NCBI RefSeq assembly: GCF_007997215.1
Contig: NZ_VORW01000001.1
Coordinates: 124,001-188,000 of the forward strand
Direction: 5' to 3'
DNA length: 64,000 nt
Source of the DNA: Algoriphagus aquimarinus
GTDB lineage: Bacteria > Bacteroidota > Bacteroidia > Cytophagales > Cyclobacteriaceae
Shown: one piece after another, positions 8,100-18,108 of the stretch
Position numbering within the stretch: position 1 is the first letter of the stretch
How the letters are laid out: every line of letters begins with the position of its first letter
Notes under the pieces: generated by a model
What the model was told of the DNA's origin: nothing
Seen by the model: the letters and a program-made list of their open reading frames with translations, nothing else
The model's database searches: none
Program-made: the position numbers and the translations under genes

Positions 8100-9194
8100 T
8101 TAGTTAATTATTCCTTCTTTTATTTCTTCCGATGGTTTTAACAGGATATTGTCATTTGGAGAAAGGTTACCAAAGACCTCTGTCAGGCTATCCAACCGTA
8201 TGCCCTCTTTCACGTCGATACGCTGCATTTTCTTTTCATTCAAAGTCATGATGTAAGTTCCCTTCTGCGTACTAAGTACGCTTTGAGTGGGTACCCAATA
8301 GGAAGAGTTTTTGCGTTGTAACTTTAGTTTTACCTGTGCATAATCACCACCCTGCAATTCCCCCAACGGGTTTTTTACATCAAACTCCAAGGTAAGGGAG
8401 CGGTCTTGTTGGTCTAGCAATCCCGAAGTGCGGGACAATTCAGCAGAGAATGTTTTTCCCGGTTGCGAACTGACGGTAAAGGTAGCTTGCATGCCTTTTT
8501 TTACGGAAGCAGCATGTTTTTCTGGAAGGGATAATGTTAAACGCAACTTATTTCCCTGAGCCATCATAAACAAAGGAAGATTTGCTCCTGTACCTACTAA
8601 TGCTCCCACAGAAATATTCCGCCGGGTAATCACACCATCAAAAGGCGCTAGGATGCGCAGATATTGCTGGAGCTGTGAAGAGTGGGCAGTACCTGCTTTG
8701 GAGGCATTATAAGCGGATTCTGCACTTTCCATTATACTCTTAGCTCTGTCCAGTTCAATAGCTGCCACAGCTCCTTCTGTTTTCGAGGCATCTACCATGC
8801 GCTCGTACGCTTGAATCGCATATTGGTAATCGCTAAAAACCTTTTGCTCTGTAGATTTATCGGACAGGTATATCTGATTCATTTCAGGAGCTTCCAATAT
8901 CGCCAAGAGTTGCCCTTTGCGAACATAATCTCCGCGGTCCACAAGTAACTGCTTTACAAAACCACTTACCCTGGCATGTACTTCTACCTGTTCGAACGGT
9001 TTCAGTTCTGCCGGCACTGATATTTCATATTCTGGATTGATGAACTTGACGGGGACTGTAGGATATGTAATAGGCTTCACATCCTTTTTTTGCACCAGTT
9101 CATTTTTTTCATCGGGTGAACATGCAGTGAAAAATAATATCAGAACAGTGGCGATTGCCAATAATGACTTATTTCTTAAAATTCGTTGATACAT
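8100..9194 (-). CDS. RND efflux periplasmic adaptor (membrane fusion protein), lipoprotein
   Basis: 364 residues with a lipoprotein signal (FFTACS). It then shows the HlyD/AcrA-type order: an N-terminal barrel-sandwich half (ARVSGFVKQLLVDRGDYVRKGQLL), an alpha-helical hairpin, the returning lipoyl half (ILAPFDGVITRRNISVGALV) and beta-barrel/membrane-proximal regions. The adaptor links an inner-membrane RND pump to an outer-membrane TolC channel. It is the last gene of a three-gene minus-strand operon (TolC, pump, adaptor), 20 bp after the pump gene and followed by a hairpin terminator. No metal-binding His or Met cluster is evident, so drugs or other hydrophobic compounds are likelier substrates than metals. 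Confidence 0.9.
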   Translation of the reverse strand: MYQRILRNKSLLAIATVLILFFTACSPDEKNELVQKKDVKPITYPTVPVKFINPEYEISVPAELKPFEQVEVHARVSGFVKQLLVDRGDYVRKGQLLAILEAPEMNQIYLSDKSTEQKVFSDYQYAIQAYERMVDASKTEGAVAAIELDRAKSIMESAESAYNASKAGTAHSSQLQQYLRILAPFDGVITRRNISVGALVGTGANLPLFMMAQGNKLRLTLSLPEKHAASVKKGMQATFTVSSQPGKTFSAELSRTSGLLDQQDRSLTLEFDVKNPLGELQGGDYAQVKLKLQRKNSSYWVPTQSVLSTQKGTYIMTLNEKKMQRIDVKEGIRLDSLTEVFGNLSPNDNILLKPSEEIKEGIIN

Positions 9195-9214
9195 CTTATT
9201 TGTTATTTTAAGTT

Positions 9215-12200
9215 TTATGATATCGTATTTTCTAAATAGTATTTGCTCTCTTCATCATCAGGGTCCAAAGAAGGACTGACATTTTTTGTCTTGGACATCA
9301 GGGAAGAAAAGAAATGCGGGAGCAGAAGTAAAATGGTTGCGGTAGATGCAATAAGTCCACCGATAACAGCCCTCCCCAATGGGGCAACCTGCTCCGCACC
9401 GTCTCCCAGTCCAATTGCCATTGGTAACATACCGGCAAGCATGGCTGTGGCAGTCATCAATACCGGTCTCAATCTGGACGAAGCTGCCAGCCTTGCAGCA
9501 TTTGCAGGTTTCAGAGCTAAATTCCTCCGATAAAATTCAGCTTGGTTTACAAGAAGGACAGCGTTCGATACCGAAACCCCAATGGACATGATAATTCCCA
9601 TGTAAGATTGGAGATTGAGCGTACTACCCGTCAGGAAGAGAATGATGAGACTTCCGGCAAAAACCGCAGGGACCACGGCAAGTATTATCAAGGGTACTTT
9701 GAATGATTGGTAGTATGCCGAAAGCATAAGGAATATTGCAATAATAGCGACACCCAAACCAGCCAGAAGGCTGCCCAACGTATCATCCAGAAGCTGCAAG
9801 GTCCCCTCGGTCCAAACCGTAGTTCCGCGAGGTGGTTCACCTGCCTCTTTTATTGCATTTTTTACCGCTCGAGAAGCTGTTCCCAGATCCTTGCCATATA
9901 CGTTGGCTATGACAGTTACATAACGATTCGGGCCTTTACGGTTTACCTGCGCCGGAGCGATTATCCTGCGGATGGTAGCGACATCTTCCAGTACGGGGCG
10001 TATGCTTCCTTTTTTCAAAGGCAGAGACCTCAATTTTTCTTCCGAAGACATAATTGACTCTGGTATCTGTACCTGGACCTGGAAGACCAATCCTGACTTG
10101 GGATCAACCCACAGGTTTTTGTCTGTAAATCTGGTAGATGAGGTTGCAGTAACAATGCTCCGTGTAATATCCTGCATGGTCAGTCCGAATTGTCCGGCGA
10201 GGTCACGGTTTACCTCGATTTCCAAATTTGGATATGCAACGGGTTCGACAATTCGGACATCCCTCAAATAAGGTACATTTTTCAAGTTGGCTTCAATCTT
10301 TGATGCATGCGCAAAAGCTCCTAATACTTGACCGGCACCTACTTTAACTTCAATTGGTGTCATGGCTCCCTGTCCCATTATTTTTTCAGTCAGCTCCGTA
10401 GGCTCAAAATTGAACTTGGATTCGGGATGATTTTGAGCAATTACTTTTCTGATTTTTTCTTTCAAATCTTCCATTGAGCCACTATAAATCTCTTGATCTA
10501 CAGACACCTGCAAGACAGCTTCATGCGAAGCATTGGTGAAAAGAAAAATGGCATTGATTGGGGAGCCTGCCGGATGCATACCGACAAAGGCTGAGGTGAT
10601 GATTATTCCATTTTCAGGAAGCTGCTCTTTAATATCGTCGGTAATTTCCCGAACAAGTTTCTCTGTCACTTCTAGCCTGCTGCCTTGTGGCGCCTGTATC
10701 CGTAATTGAAAATCACCACTATTTGAAACCGGCATGACATCCGTACCAACAACGGTTAACAGCAATGCTGATACACCACCGGCAACAACAACATACAGAA
10801 TGAAAAGGGAAAGCGATTTTTTTGAATACTTACGCATCCTGTAGGAATAATTCACCCTAAACTTTTCAAAGAAAGCCCGTTTCCTTGGTGTGTTGGCGAC
10901 CTCATGGTGTTTGTTTTTCATCATCCAATTGGCCAGTATCGGTACAAAGGTCTGTGATGCCAGAAAGGAGGCAATCATAGCAAATGCAACTGCCATGGAT
11001 AAAGGCATGAACATATCTCTTGGGAGGCCGGTCATAACAAAGGCAGGCGTTAAAACGGCAAGGATACAGAACAAGATCAACAGTTTGGGAGTGGAGATTT
11101 CAAGCAGAGCATCCACGATGGCCCGATGCTTTCCTTTCCTCATTTCCATATGCTGGTGGATATTTTCTATCGTCACCGTCGCTTCATCTACCAGGATTCC
11201 TATCGATAAAGCCAGGCCACTCAATGTCATGATATTGATGGTTTGGCCAAAAAGGTAAAGAACCATAACAGCAGAAAGAACAGCAATCGGGATAGTCAAT
11301 ACGACTATTAAAGCCCCACGGGTATCACCCAAAAACAAGAGTATGATCAGTCCTGTGAAAACGGCACCCAAAATACCCTCATGGATAAGGTTTGAAAGTG
11401 ACCTTTCGATATAAGTGGACTGATCAAACTCGTATCGGATATTGACATCTTCCGGCAATTGATTTTTCAACATGGGAAGAGCCGATTTAAGGTTCTGCAC
11501 TGCGTCCAACGTTGAAGCATCTGCCTTTTTGATGATCGGAAGATAAACCGACCGTTTGCCATTAATCAGTGCATATCCGACGGTTTGATCGGCCGCGTCT
11601 TCCACACTGGCAACATCCCGGACATACACGGTACGATTGTCACCCGTTTTAATAGGTGTGTTTAAAAATTCTTCAGGGCTCTTTGCTAAGGAGTTTAGTG
11701 GAGCCATCAGGTTTTCATCCCCTATTCGAATATTTCCGGCGGGAGAAGGAAGGCTACTCTTCGTAATTGCTACAGTTATTTCCTCGGGACTTAGCCCGTT
11801 TGCCTGCATCGCTTCGGGATCAACGTTGATCACAATCGATCGGATATTACCACCGAACGGAGCCGGAGCAGTGATGCCGGGAATCTCTACAAACATCGGC
11901 CTTATTCTCGTCAGCACCAGCGTCTGTATTTCATTAACAGACCTCTGATCGCTTTCAAAGATTAGTTGCCCAACGGGAAGTGAACTTCCGTCAAAACGAA
12001 CAACGATCGGGGGCACGGCTCCGGATGGCAGGAATCCCATTGCCCTTGAAACCGATGTAGAAACTTCACCTGCTGCCTGTGACATATTGGTCCCGGGATA
12101 AAAGGTAAGTTTCATCAGGGTTAATCCTTGAATACTTTTAAAATCAATATTCTTTACCCCACCTACAAACAGCAAGACCTTTTGGAACTCGTTGGCCATA

Positions 12201-12385
12201 AATCCATCCATGTAAGCAGGTGACAATCCTCCATAAGGCATCGCGATGTACATCGCCGGTAATTCCACCTCCGGAAAAATATCTACGTTGATTTTACTTA
12301 TCGTGCTATAGGAAAAGACAGCTATTGCCAGCACCACCACCATTATGGCAATTGGCTTCCTTAATGCAAATCTTATTAAGTTCAT
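9215..12385 (-). CDS. RND multidrug-type efflux transporter (AcrB/HAE1-like)
   Basis: 1056 residues, the usual length of an RND pump. It starts with a first transmembrane helix (RKPIAIMVVVLAIAVFSYST) and the typical INVDIFPEVELP segment. Two large periplasmic loops and the TM4 region GILVDEATVTIENI, carrying the proton-relay acidic residue, follow. The second half repeats the fold (GSTLNLQSYMGIIMSIGVSVSNAVLL). The pump uses the proton gradient to export substrates through its adaptor and TolC partner, both encoded here. The motif set resembles HAE1/multidrug pumps more than the heavy-metal subfamily seen at 19.9-23 kb. A 9-bp gap separates it from the TolC gene. Confidence 0.92.
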   Translation of the reverse strand: MNLIRFALRKPIAIMVVVLAIAVFSYSTISKINVDIFPEVELPAMYIAMPYGGLSPAYMDGFMANEFQKVLLFVGGVKNIDFKSIQGLTLMKLTFYPGTNMSQAAGEVSTSVSRAMGFLPSGAVPPIVVRFDGSSLPVGQLIFESDQRSVNEIQTLVLTRIRPMFVEIPGITAPAPFGGNIRSIVINVDPEAMQANGLSPEEITVAITKSSLPSPAGNIRIGDENLMAPLNSLAKSPEEFLNTPIKTGDNRTVYVRDVASVEDAADQTVGYALINGKRSVYLPIIKKADASTLDAVQNLKSALPMLKNQLPEDVNIRYEFDQSTYIERSLSNLIHEGILGAVFTGLIILLFLGDTRGALIVVLTIPIAVLSAVMVLYLFGQTINIMTLSGLALSIGILVDEATVTIENIHQHMEMRKGKHRAIVDALLEISTPKLLILFCILAVLTPAFVMTGLPRDMFMPLSMAVAFAMIASFLASQTFVPILANWMMKNKHHEVANTPRKRAFFEKFRVNYSYRMRKYSKKSLSLFILYVVVAGGVSALLLTVVGTDVMPVSNSGDFQLRIQAPQGSRLEVTEKLVREITDDIKEQLPENGIIITSAFVGMHPAGSPINAIFLFTNASHEAVLQVSVDQEIYSGSMEDLKEKIRKVIAQNHPESKFNFEPTELTEKIMGQGAMTPIEVKVGAGQVLGAFAHASKIEANLKNVPYLRDVRIVEPVAYPNLEIEVNRDLAGQFGLTMQDITRSIVTATSSTRFTDKNLWVDPKSGLVFQVQVQIPESIMSSEEKLRSLPLKKGSIRPVLEDVATIRRIIAPAQVNRKGPNRYVTVIANVYGKDLGTASRAVKNAIKEAGEPPRGTTVWTEGTLQLLDDTLGSLLAGLGVAIIAIFLMLSAYYQSFKVPLIILAVVPAVFAGSLIILFLTGSTLNLQSYMGIIMSIGVSVSNAVLLVNQAEFYRRNLALKPANAARLAASSRLRPVLMTATAMLAGMLPMAIGLGDGAEQVAPLGRAVIGGLIASTATILLLLPHFFSSLMSKTKNVSPSLDPDDEESKYYLENTIS

Positions 12386-12394
12386 ACTTAAAAA

Positions 12395-13780
12395 TTAAAG
12401 GTTGTTAAAGAGAAAGTCGAAATCGGCGGTCAGTTCCGCCTCGTAAGCCAGGAGCATCCAATATTCACGGGAAGCCTCGATATGATTATTCTCGGCCTGT
12501 TCTAATAAGGTGCGTACCTGCAACAACTCACTGAGTGTGATAAGACCACTCTTGTATCGCGCCAGATACATGTTGTAGGCATCCCGCGATTGGTTTACCC
12601 CGAGCCTGGTTTTTTGAAGCTGTTCAGATTGTTGGAAGATTTTTACCTGCGATGCAGTCAGGTCGGCTCGCATAGCCTGCTCGTATTGTGAGTACAGCAG
12701 TTTTTCACTTTCAGCTTCTTTAAAGAGCTCTTCTCCTTTGAAATAGTTGGTGCGAAGGCTGGTAATATTCCAAGTGATACCGATACCCACGAGAAAATTA
12801 TTGGTGTTATTATTAAAACCGTCTTTCCATGCTCCCGATTCGGTCCCATTGGGGTTGATTCCTGTCCCTCTGTAGGCATAACCACCCAGCAAATTCATAG
12901 ATGGCAATGATGCTCTTTTCTGAGCCTCACCGCTTAATTCATAGAATTGGGCCTGTTTTTCCAGCGCGCTGAGTATAGGATGCGAAGGATCAACAGTGTT
13001 ATCGGTATTTAAATGATTTCTTTCCGGATTACTGAAACGGTAGGCGGATGCGGTATAATTGACCGTATCTCCGCCAAATAACTCCAATAATTTAATAAAC
13101 GAGGCTTCCTTATATCCCTTCCATTTATCATTCTCACCCATTGATTGGATATAGGAAGAGGACGCGAGTAAACTATCCGCAGCCGGTTTTAGGCCGGATG
13201 CCGACAACCCGGAAGTGGTTTTGCGAATATCATCGAGACGTTGTACGTTCGTTTCCGACCAGTTCAGCTTGGCATCATTATATAAAAGAGAAATGTAACG
13301 TTCTGATAATAACTTTTTAAGGTTAAGTAGGTAAGCATCCTTTTCACTCATGGATTTACCGGATAAGGCATTCGCGGCCTCATTTTCCTTGCGAAGTCTG
13401 CCGAAGGAAAATAGCTCCCACTCGATTGTAGCGGAACCGAAACTGTTGGCTGCCATATTGCTCCCGTTTAGGGAATTTCCAGAACCGCTTACATTGAAGA
13501 AACCTGGTTGCGGGAAAAATGCTCCTGCACTTCCTTCGTATGTACCATAGGTAGTTTGTGCCTGTGCTTTTAGCTGGGGAAGCATTCCGCTTTTTACAGC
13601 CCGCTCATTGAGCTTTGCTGCTTCAACAGCTGAATTTTTTACCCCGACACCGGGATATTTCTCTTCTACTTTTGGCCACAAATTGCCTAAAGTATTCTCT
13701 TTTGGTTGCTGCCCATACAATGGGAACGAGACAGCAATGGCAAAGCACATGACTGTGATTGCTATAATATGTTTGATCAT
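12395..13780 (-). CDS. TolC-family outer-membrane efflux channel
   Basis: 461 residues with a signal peptide (cleavage near FPLYGQ) and two TolC-like repeats rich in long helices (for example the AEAELTADF C-terminal region and LNERAVKSGMLPQLKAQA). TolC proteins form trimeric channels across the outer membrane and periplasm. It is the first gene of the RND operon, upstream of the pump and adaptor. This order (channel, pump, adaptor) is common in Bacteroidota. A 118-bp gap separates it from the small membrane protein gene upstream. Confidence 0.9.
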   Translation of the reverse strand: MIKHIIAITVMCFAIAVSFPLYGQQPKENTLGNLWPKVEEKYPGVGVKNSAVEAAKLNERAVKSGMLPQLKAQAQTTYGTYEGSAGAFFPQPGFFNVSGSGNSLNGSNMAANSFGSATIEWELFSFGRLRKENEAANALSGKSMSEKDAYLLNLKKLLSERYISLLYNDAKLNWSETNVQRLDDIRKTTSGLSASGLKPAADSLLASSSYIQSMGENDKWKGYKEASFIKLLELFGGDTVNYTASAYRFSNPERNHLNTDNTVDPSHPILSALEKQAQFYELSGEAQKRASLPSMNLLGGYAYRGTGINPNGTESGAWKDGFNNNTNNFLVGIGITWNITSLRTNYFKGEELFKEAESEKLLYSQYEQAMRADLTASQVKIFQQSEQLQKTRLGVNQSRDAYNMYLARYKSGLITLSELLQVRTLLEQAENNHIEASREYWMLLAYEAELTADFDFLFNNL

Positions 13781-13898
13781 CCTACTATAGAATTTTTGAT
13801 AGATCGGAAAAACGATCCATGATTATTAAAATGAAAACAAAAGAAATTCTGCCTATTGAAACCTGGCGGTCAATAGGAAAAAGAAATGTAGGATGGTA

Positions 13899-14300
13899 TT
13901 AAAGGATGAGTTTCCGGTATTGGAGAAAAATAGGTAAAGTACCGTAGATCTTTAAATTCCCGTAAAGGGGATGTGATTGTTCCTTGCAGAAAATATAACC
14001 TAGCAGGAAAAGAAAAGTGGCCGTTAATAGAAGGGCAGGCAATAAATCGTTTGCGCTGATAGAAATCTCCTGAGAGATTATTGTATCCGCAGTTTCACTG
14101 TAGAAACATTTTTCAACCCCGTATCCAGAGATAAGATTGGTTTTTTTAGCTGAGCCTTGTTCCGTATTGACCGGAATATCAGCCAGACTCAAAAGGCCGT
14201 TTTTGATTGGGCATGATGTTAACAACACCAAAAGCATAGCAGCGAATACAAAAAAGTCTCGCAACTTATTTTTGGAAATATTTTTTGCAGCCTTATTCAT
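13899..14300 (-). CDS. Small hypothetical membrane protein upstream of RND operon
   Basis: About 133 residues from the ATG at 14300; an ATG at 14339 would add 13 residues. Two hydrophobic segments are visible: FFVFAAMLLVLLTSC near the N-terminus and LPALLLTATFLFLLGYIFC further on, with a polar extracytoplasmic loop between. The LLTSC could be read as a lipobox, but the second helix makes a two-pass topology likelier. Small proteins with an LTSCPIK-like segment often precede efflux operons in Bacteroidota. Function unknown; it may be co-transcribed with the TolC gene. Confidence 0.6.
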   Translation of the reverse strand: MNKAAKNISKNKLRDFFVFAAMLLVLLTSCPIKNGLLSLADIPVNTEQGSAKKTNLISGYGVEKCFYSETADTIISQEISISANDLLPALLLTATFLFLLGYIFCKEQSHPLYGNLKIYGTLPIFLQYRKLIL

Positions 14301-14339
14301 GAAGTGACAAAAGTAGGTTATTAATAGCTCTGCGCACAT

Positions 14340-14758
14340 GAAAGGATTTCAGAATTAGCTATTTTTAACATGCATAATTTTTTCATGGTATGCTTGATCA
14401 AGCTGATTTAAGGACCATACTTTAACATTAAACATGCATTAACCAATCTATTTCCACTAGTAATTTTTTCACATTCAGTGATTTACATGCTTTCTTGCCC
14501 TCCCCTGGTTTCGCAGACCGAATTCAAAAATCGAAAAGGGTATGCCCCGACCCCACACAAAGAAAACTGAGTCAGGGGCTCTTCCCATTATCCGCAAAGG
14601 TAACCCGCTCCCATTCCGTCGAAAATTAGGCTTATCAGTTTTTTAAAAAATGAATGCGACCATTTTATTGACCGATTAGATGTTTAATTAAGACCTGATA
14701 TTGATTTCAAAATCTGTTTTTTTATCTAAACTTATTTAAATTTACTTTAGCCTTCCCA
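14340..14758. other. Divergent promoter region between RND operon and metal cluster
   Basis: No gene is supported. The region separates the minus-strand RND cluster from the plus-strand metal cluster and must hold both promoters. TACTTTAG at 14743-14750, nine bases before the ATG at 14759, is one mismatch from the Bacteroidota -7 box TAnnTTTG and would give an almost leaderless mRNA. GCCCCGAC (14544-14551) with GTCAGGGGC (14572-14580) is an imperfect hairpin. Confidence 0.35.
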
Positions 14759-15322
14759 ATGAAAAAATCTGCCCCATTTGTTCTTCTAATCTGCTTTAGC
14801 CTATACCACCTCGGATTTTTTGCGGTGCAGTTCCTTATGCCTATGGCAATACATCAACATTGGGAAAATCAGATTTGGGAAAATGACGAAGACTTTCTTG
14901 AGGGAAAACTGATCCGAATTCCTTTTGCCATGCCGTATGGGCAGAATCAGGAAAACTTTCAAACGGTGAATTTCCAGATGGAAATTGAGGGAAAAGTGAA
15001 CCGCGTAATAAAACAACGGTATTTTGAAGATCACCTGGAGGTAGTCGTGGTGAAGGATGAACTCCAAACGAAACTTAATGAACAAGTGAAACTCTGGATA
15101 GTTTCTCTCGCATCTGATCAGGGAGATTTTGAGGGGCCGCCTTTACAGAAAGTACTTTTAAAATCCTTCGCAAAAGACTTTGTCCCACGCGTACACGATT
15201 TCTCCCTTGCACCAAAACTTACCGAAATATTAATCCGGCATTTTTCTCCTTTTTTAGTCAGCATTCCGAAGGGAATCAAGGATATCCTACTGCTTCCTCC
15301 CCAGGGAATCCAGTTCTCTTGA
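14759..15322 (+). CDS. Hypothetical membrane-anchored protein upstream of TonB receptor
   Basis: 187 residues. The first ~30 are hydrophobic (FVLLICFSLYHLGFFAVQFL) and act as an uncleaved anchor or signal. The remainder is polar, with no Cys pairs or recognisable enzyme motif, and appears extracytoplasmic. It is the first gene of the plus-strand metal cluster, 55 bp before a TonB-dependent receptor, and is probably co-transcribed. I do not recognise the family; a role in metal handling rests only on context. Confidence 0.6.
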   Translation: MKKSAPFVLLICFSLYHLGFFAVQFLMPMAIHQHWENQIWENDEDFLEGKLIRIPFAMPYGQNQENFQTVNFQMEIEGKVNRVIKQRYFEDHLEVVVVKDELQTKLNEQVKLWIVSLASDQGDFEGPPLQKVLLKSFAKDFVPRVHDFSLAPKLTEILIRHFSPFLVSIPKGIKDILLLPPQGIQFS

Positions 15323-15377
15323 ATCTTTTTTCAGGGAAATAATCCCTGAATTTTCCCATCAATTATGACTTCTACTT

Positions 15378-17558
15378 ATGAATTACAAGTATTATTTCTA
15401 CTTGCTGATGGCCTATTGCTGCCTTTCAGGCAGAGTATATGCACAGCAAGACACTATTAAAACCTTATCTCTCGAAGAGATTAAAATCCAGAATTTCCGA
15501 CTTCAAAACCCGGTCACCAGTCTCCCCTCAACGAATGGATTGATGATAATCGGAGGAAGGAAATCCGAAGTTATTTCCCTGAGCGGACTGGCTACTAATC
15601 TTGCAGAAAAGACAGGCCGTAGTCTTTTTGCAAAGATCCCTTCTGCATTTATTTATGACATGGATGGCACCGGCAATCAAATCAACCTCTCTGTAAGGGG
15701 ATTAGATGGCCACCGCAGTTGGGAATTCAACGTGCGGCAAAACGGCGTAATGATCAATACCGATATCTATGGGTATCCTGCCAGTCACTATTCCATGCCA
15801 ATAGAAGCGGTCGGGCAGATAGAATTGATTCGTGGAACCGCCGCACTTCAGTATGGTCAGCAGTTTGGTGGCATGCTCAATTACGTGCTCAAAAAACCCG
15901 ATCCAAGCAGAAAGTTTAGCCTTGAAAACATCAGTTCCGCAGGTTCTTTTGGCCTCTTATCCAACTGCACCTCAATCGGAGGGACGGTAGGGAAGTTCAG
16001 CTATTTTGGGTACTACCAAAAGCGGAATTCCAATGGATACCGAGATAACGGAAAATCAGAGTCTGATGCTCAGCATGTGGAAATTTCGTATCAGTTTAAT
16101 GATCGGCTAAAAGGCAAAGCAGAACTAAGCAGAAGTATCTTCTTGTACCAGATTCCAGGTCCGCTTACAGACGCACAATTTGAGCAAGACCCAACCCAAG
16201 CAACCCGAACACGCAATTATTACAGTCCGGAAATATGGGTTCCTGCAGTGACGCTGGAAGGCAAATTGGCTGCAAACACCAGTTTCAGTTTGGTTGGAAG
16301 CGGAGTATTTGGTCAGAGAAGCTCTGTCACTTTTGATGCCTTTGCCAATGTGCCCGACACCATCAATAGCTCAACCTCCAAGTACGCAGCTAGAAATGTA
16401 GATATAGATAATTACCATACCCGGACTGTTGAGGCCAGAATTCTTCATGGATATAAATTAGGATCTGTACGAAACGATCTCTCTTTTTCCGTCCGATATT
16501 TCAACAATTCTTTTGATCGGAGGCAGCGTGGAAAGGGAACAACCGGTACAGACTATGACCTTTCAGTAATGGGTGAATTCCCTAGAGATATCAATTTGAA
16601 GAGTCACAGCATTGCCGCTTCCCTGGAAAACCAATTTCACCTAAATGACCGATTTTCAATTTCCCCGGGAATACGGATTGAAAATGGAAATTCGGTAATG
16701 AGTGGGACCATAAGTTTTGTGGAATCAGCGCAGGTACCTCAGGAAATTGAATATGATTTTGTGGCTTTAGGAATCAACGCCAATTATCACTTTTCGACTT
16801 CCAATCGCCTCTATGCAGGAATTTCCCAAGCCAACAGACCTGTCCTGTTTCAGGATATCATTCCCGGAAATCCCCTAACTATAATCAACCCAAACCTCAA
16901 ACACAGCTTTGGATACAATTCGGAAATAGGCTGGGAACTCAGCCCCAAGGAGGCGATGAATTTAAACACCACTTTATTTTATACATTTATAGGTAACCGT
17001 GTTGGTAATATTTTGGTGGAACAAGATGAAACTTCTCTGATCCAAAAAAGCAACATAGGTGACAGCGGAACGGCCGGAGTGGAACTCCTCTGGGACTGGG
17101 AATTCCTGAAGAAAAATCGCTTTGCTCTTTCCTTTTATACCTCATCGAGTTGGATGCGGGCTAGATATCTTAATGGTTTAGTGGCAGGATCGGAAGGAAA
17201 TGAGGAAATTGAAGGGAATTATGTAGAGGCTGTTCCCGAGTGGATCAGCAGAAACGGGCTAACCGCTTCCTATGGTTCTTTACAATTGGCTCTACAGCAT
17301 CAGTTTGTAAGCGAATCTTTTTCCGACGCACTCAATACAAAAAGTCCACCTCCTTCAGGTGCAGTGGGTTTGGTTCCTTCCTATCACATCTGGGATCTTC
17401 AGGGAATTTATACCTATGAAAACCTGACTTTGCGGGCAAGTTTTCAGAATATTTTCGACAACTCCTATTTCACAAAAAGACCTCAAATGTATCCGGGACC
17501 AGGGATATGGACTTCTGATGGAAGAAGTTTGGTTGTGTCCCTTGGGTTTAGAATCTGA
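15378..17558 (+). CDS. FecA-like TonB-dependent outer-membrane receptor (probable metal uptake)
   Basis: 726 residues with a signal peptide (cleaved after GRVYA) and no carboxypeptidase-like N-terminal domain. The plug domain contains SVRGLDGHRSWEFNVRQNG and IELIRGTAALQYGQQFGGML, typical of the Fe-dicitrate/FecA-like branch. A 22-strand barrel follows and ends in the aromatic C-terminal signature (VVSLGFRI). TonB receptors import iron complexes, other metals or cofactors using energy from TonB-ExbBD. Two His-rich proteins and a heavy-metal RND operon follow immediately, so the cargo may be a transition metal such as zinc, nickel or copper rather than iron. That is inference from neighbours. 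Confidence 0.88.
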   Translation: MNYKYYFYLLMAYCCLSGRVYAQQDTIKTLSLEEIKIQNFRLQNPVTSLPSTNGLMIIGGRKSEVISLSGLATNLAEKTGRSLFAKIPSAFIYDMDGTGNQINLSVRGLDGHRSWEFNVRQNGVMINTDIYGYPASHYSMPIEAVGQIELIRGTAALQYGQQFGGMLNYVLKKPDPSRKFSLENISSAGSFGLLSNCTSIGGTVGKFSYFGYYQKRNSNGYRDNGKSESDAQHVEISYQFNDRLKGKAELSRSIFLYQIPGPLTDAQFEQDPTQATRTRNYYSPEIWVPAVTLEGKLAANTSFSLVGSGVFGQRSSVTFDAFANVPDTINSSTSKYAARNVDIDNYHTRTVEARILHGYKLGSVRNDLSFSVRYFNNSFDRRQRGKGTTGTDYDLSVMGEFPRDINLKSHSIAASLENQFHLNDRFSISPGIRIENGNSVMSGTISFVESAQVPQEIEYDFVALGINANYHFSTSNRLYAGISQANRPVLFQDIIPGNPLTIINPNLKHSFGYNSEIGWELSPKEAMNLNTTLFYTFIGNRVGNILVEQDETSLIQKSNIGDSGTAGVELLWDWEFLKKNRFALSFYTSSSWMRARYLNGLVAGSEGNEEIEGNYVEAVPEWISRNGLTASYGSLQLALQHQFVSESFSDALNTKSPPPSGAVGLVPSYHIWDLQGIYTYENLTLRASFQNIFDNSYFTKRPQMYPGPGIWTSDGRSLVVSLGFRI

Positions 17559-17587
17559 TCAATTCCACCTTCTTACATTTTAATTCC

Positions 17588-17595
17588 TATCTTTG
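17588..17595 (+). promoter_or_regulatory. Candidate -7 box TATCTTTG
   Basis: A perfect match to the Bacteroidota -7 consensus TAnnTTTG, six bases upstream of the ATG at 17601. If used, transcription would start at or next to the start codon, giving a leaderless mRNA for the His-rich protein. No clear -33 TTTG was seen, so confidence is low. Confidence 0.3.
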
Positions 17596-17600
17596 GTTAG

Positions 17601-18020
17601 ATGTTAAAAAGAAATTGGACCATAGTGACAATGCTTTTAGCTCTGGCAATCATGCTGGGGCATAACATCTTTCCCCATCATCATCACGAGGAGAACAAAG
17701 AACTGGCTCAGCATCATCATTCAGATGATCACCATCATGATACTGATCATGAGAGTCCGAGTGAATCTCCTGACTTCGAACATTTATTTTCTGTACTCCA
17801 ACACGCAGGAAATGGAGTTACCTTTTTAACCGGTAATGACCTAAGTAAACTAGAGGAAGGTAAAATCATTTCATCCATCGATGGAGTAACCTTCACTTTA
17901 TTTTCTCCCATTTCTTCGTCGATAATCGGAGAAAAATCACCCCCCTTCCGGCCAGTCTTCCGGAATTTTAAATATTTCCTTCCCACAGGATTACGAGCAC
18001 CCCCGGCTCGCATCGTTTAA
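17601..18020 (+). CDS. His-rich hypothetical protein (probable extracytoplasmic metal binder)
   Basis: 139 residues with an N-terminal hydrophobic segment (MLLALAIMLGHNIF) followed by dense His clusters: PHHHHEE near residue 26, HHHSDDHHHD and HDTDHE. The C-terminal half lacks His and looks folded. Such clusters bind zinc, nickel, cobalt or copper. Position between a TonB receptor and a second His-rich lipoprotein ahead of the CusB/CzcB-like adaptor suggests metal buffering or sensing in the periplasm. The family is not identified. The start is preceded by a possible -7 box. Confidence 0.65.
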   Translation: MLKRNWTIVTMLLALAIMLGHNIFPHHHHEENKELAQHHHSDDHHHDTDHESPSESPDFEHLFSVLQHAGNGVTFLTGNDLSKLEEGKIISSIDGVTFTLFSPISSSIIGEKSPPFRPVFRNFKYFLPTGLRAPPARIV

Positions 18021-18108
18021 TTCCTTTTTGTATTAAAGGGTACTTCACCAGCCATTTTTCTGGGGCTTGCTGTGACCCTAATTTTATCAAATCAAAAATC
18101 AAAAAACG

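Noticed and set aside
9243..11948. Several plus-strand frames opposite the RND pump gene
   Set aside because: They are antisense shadows of a strongly supported pump gene with complete motifs.
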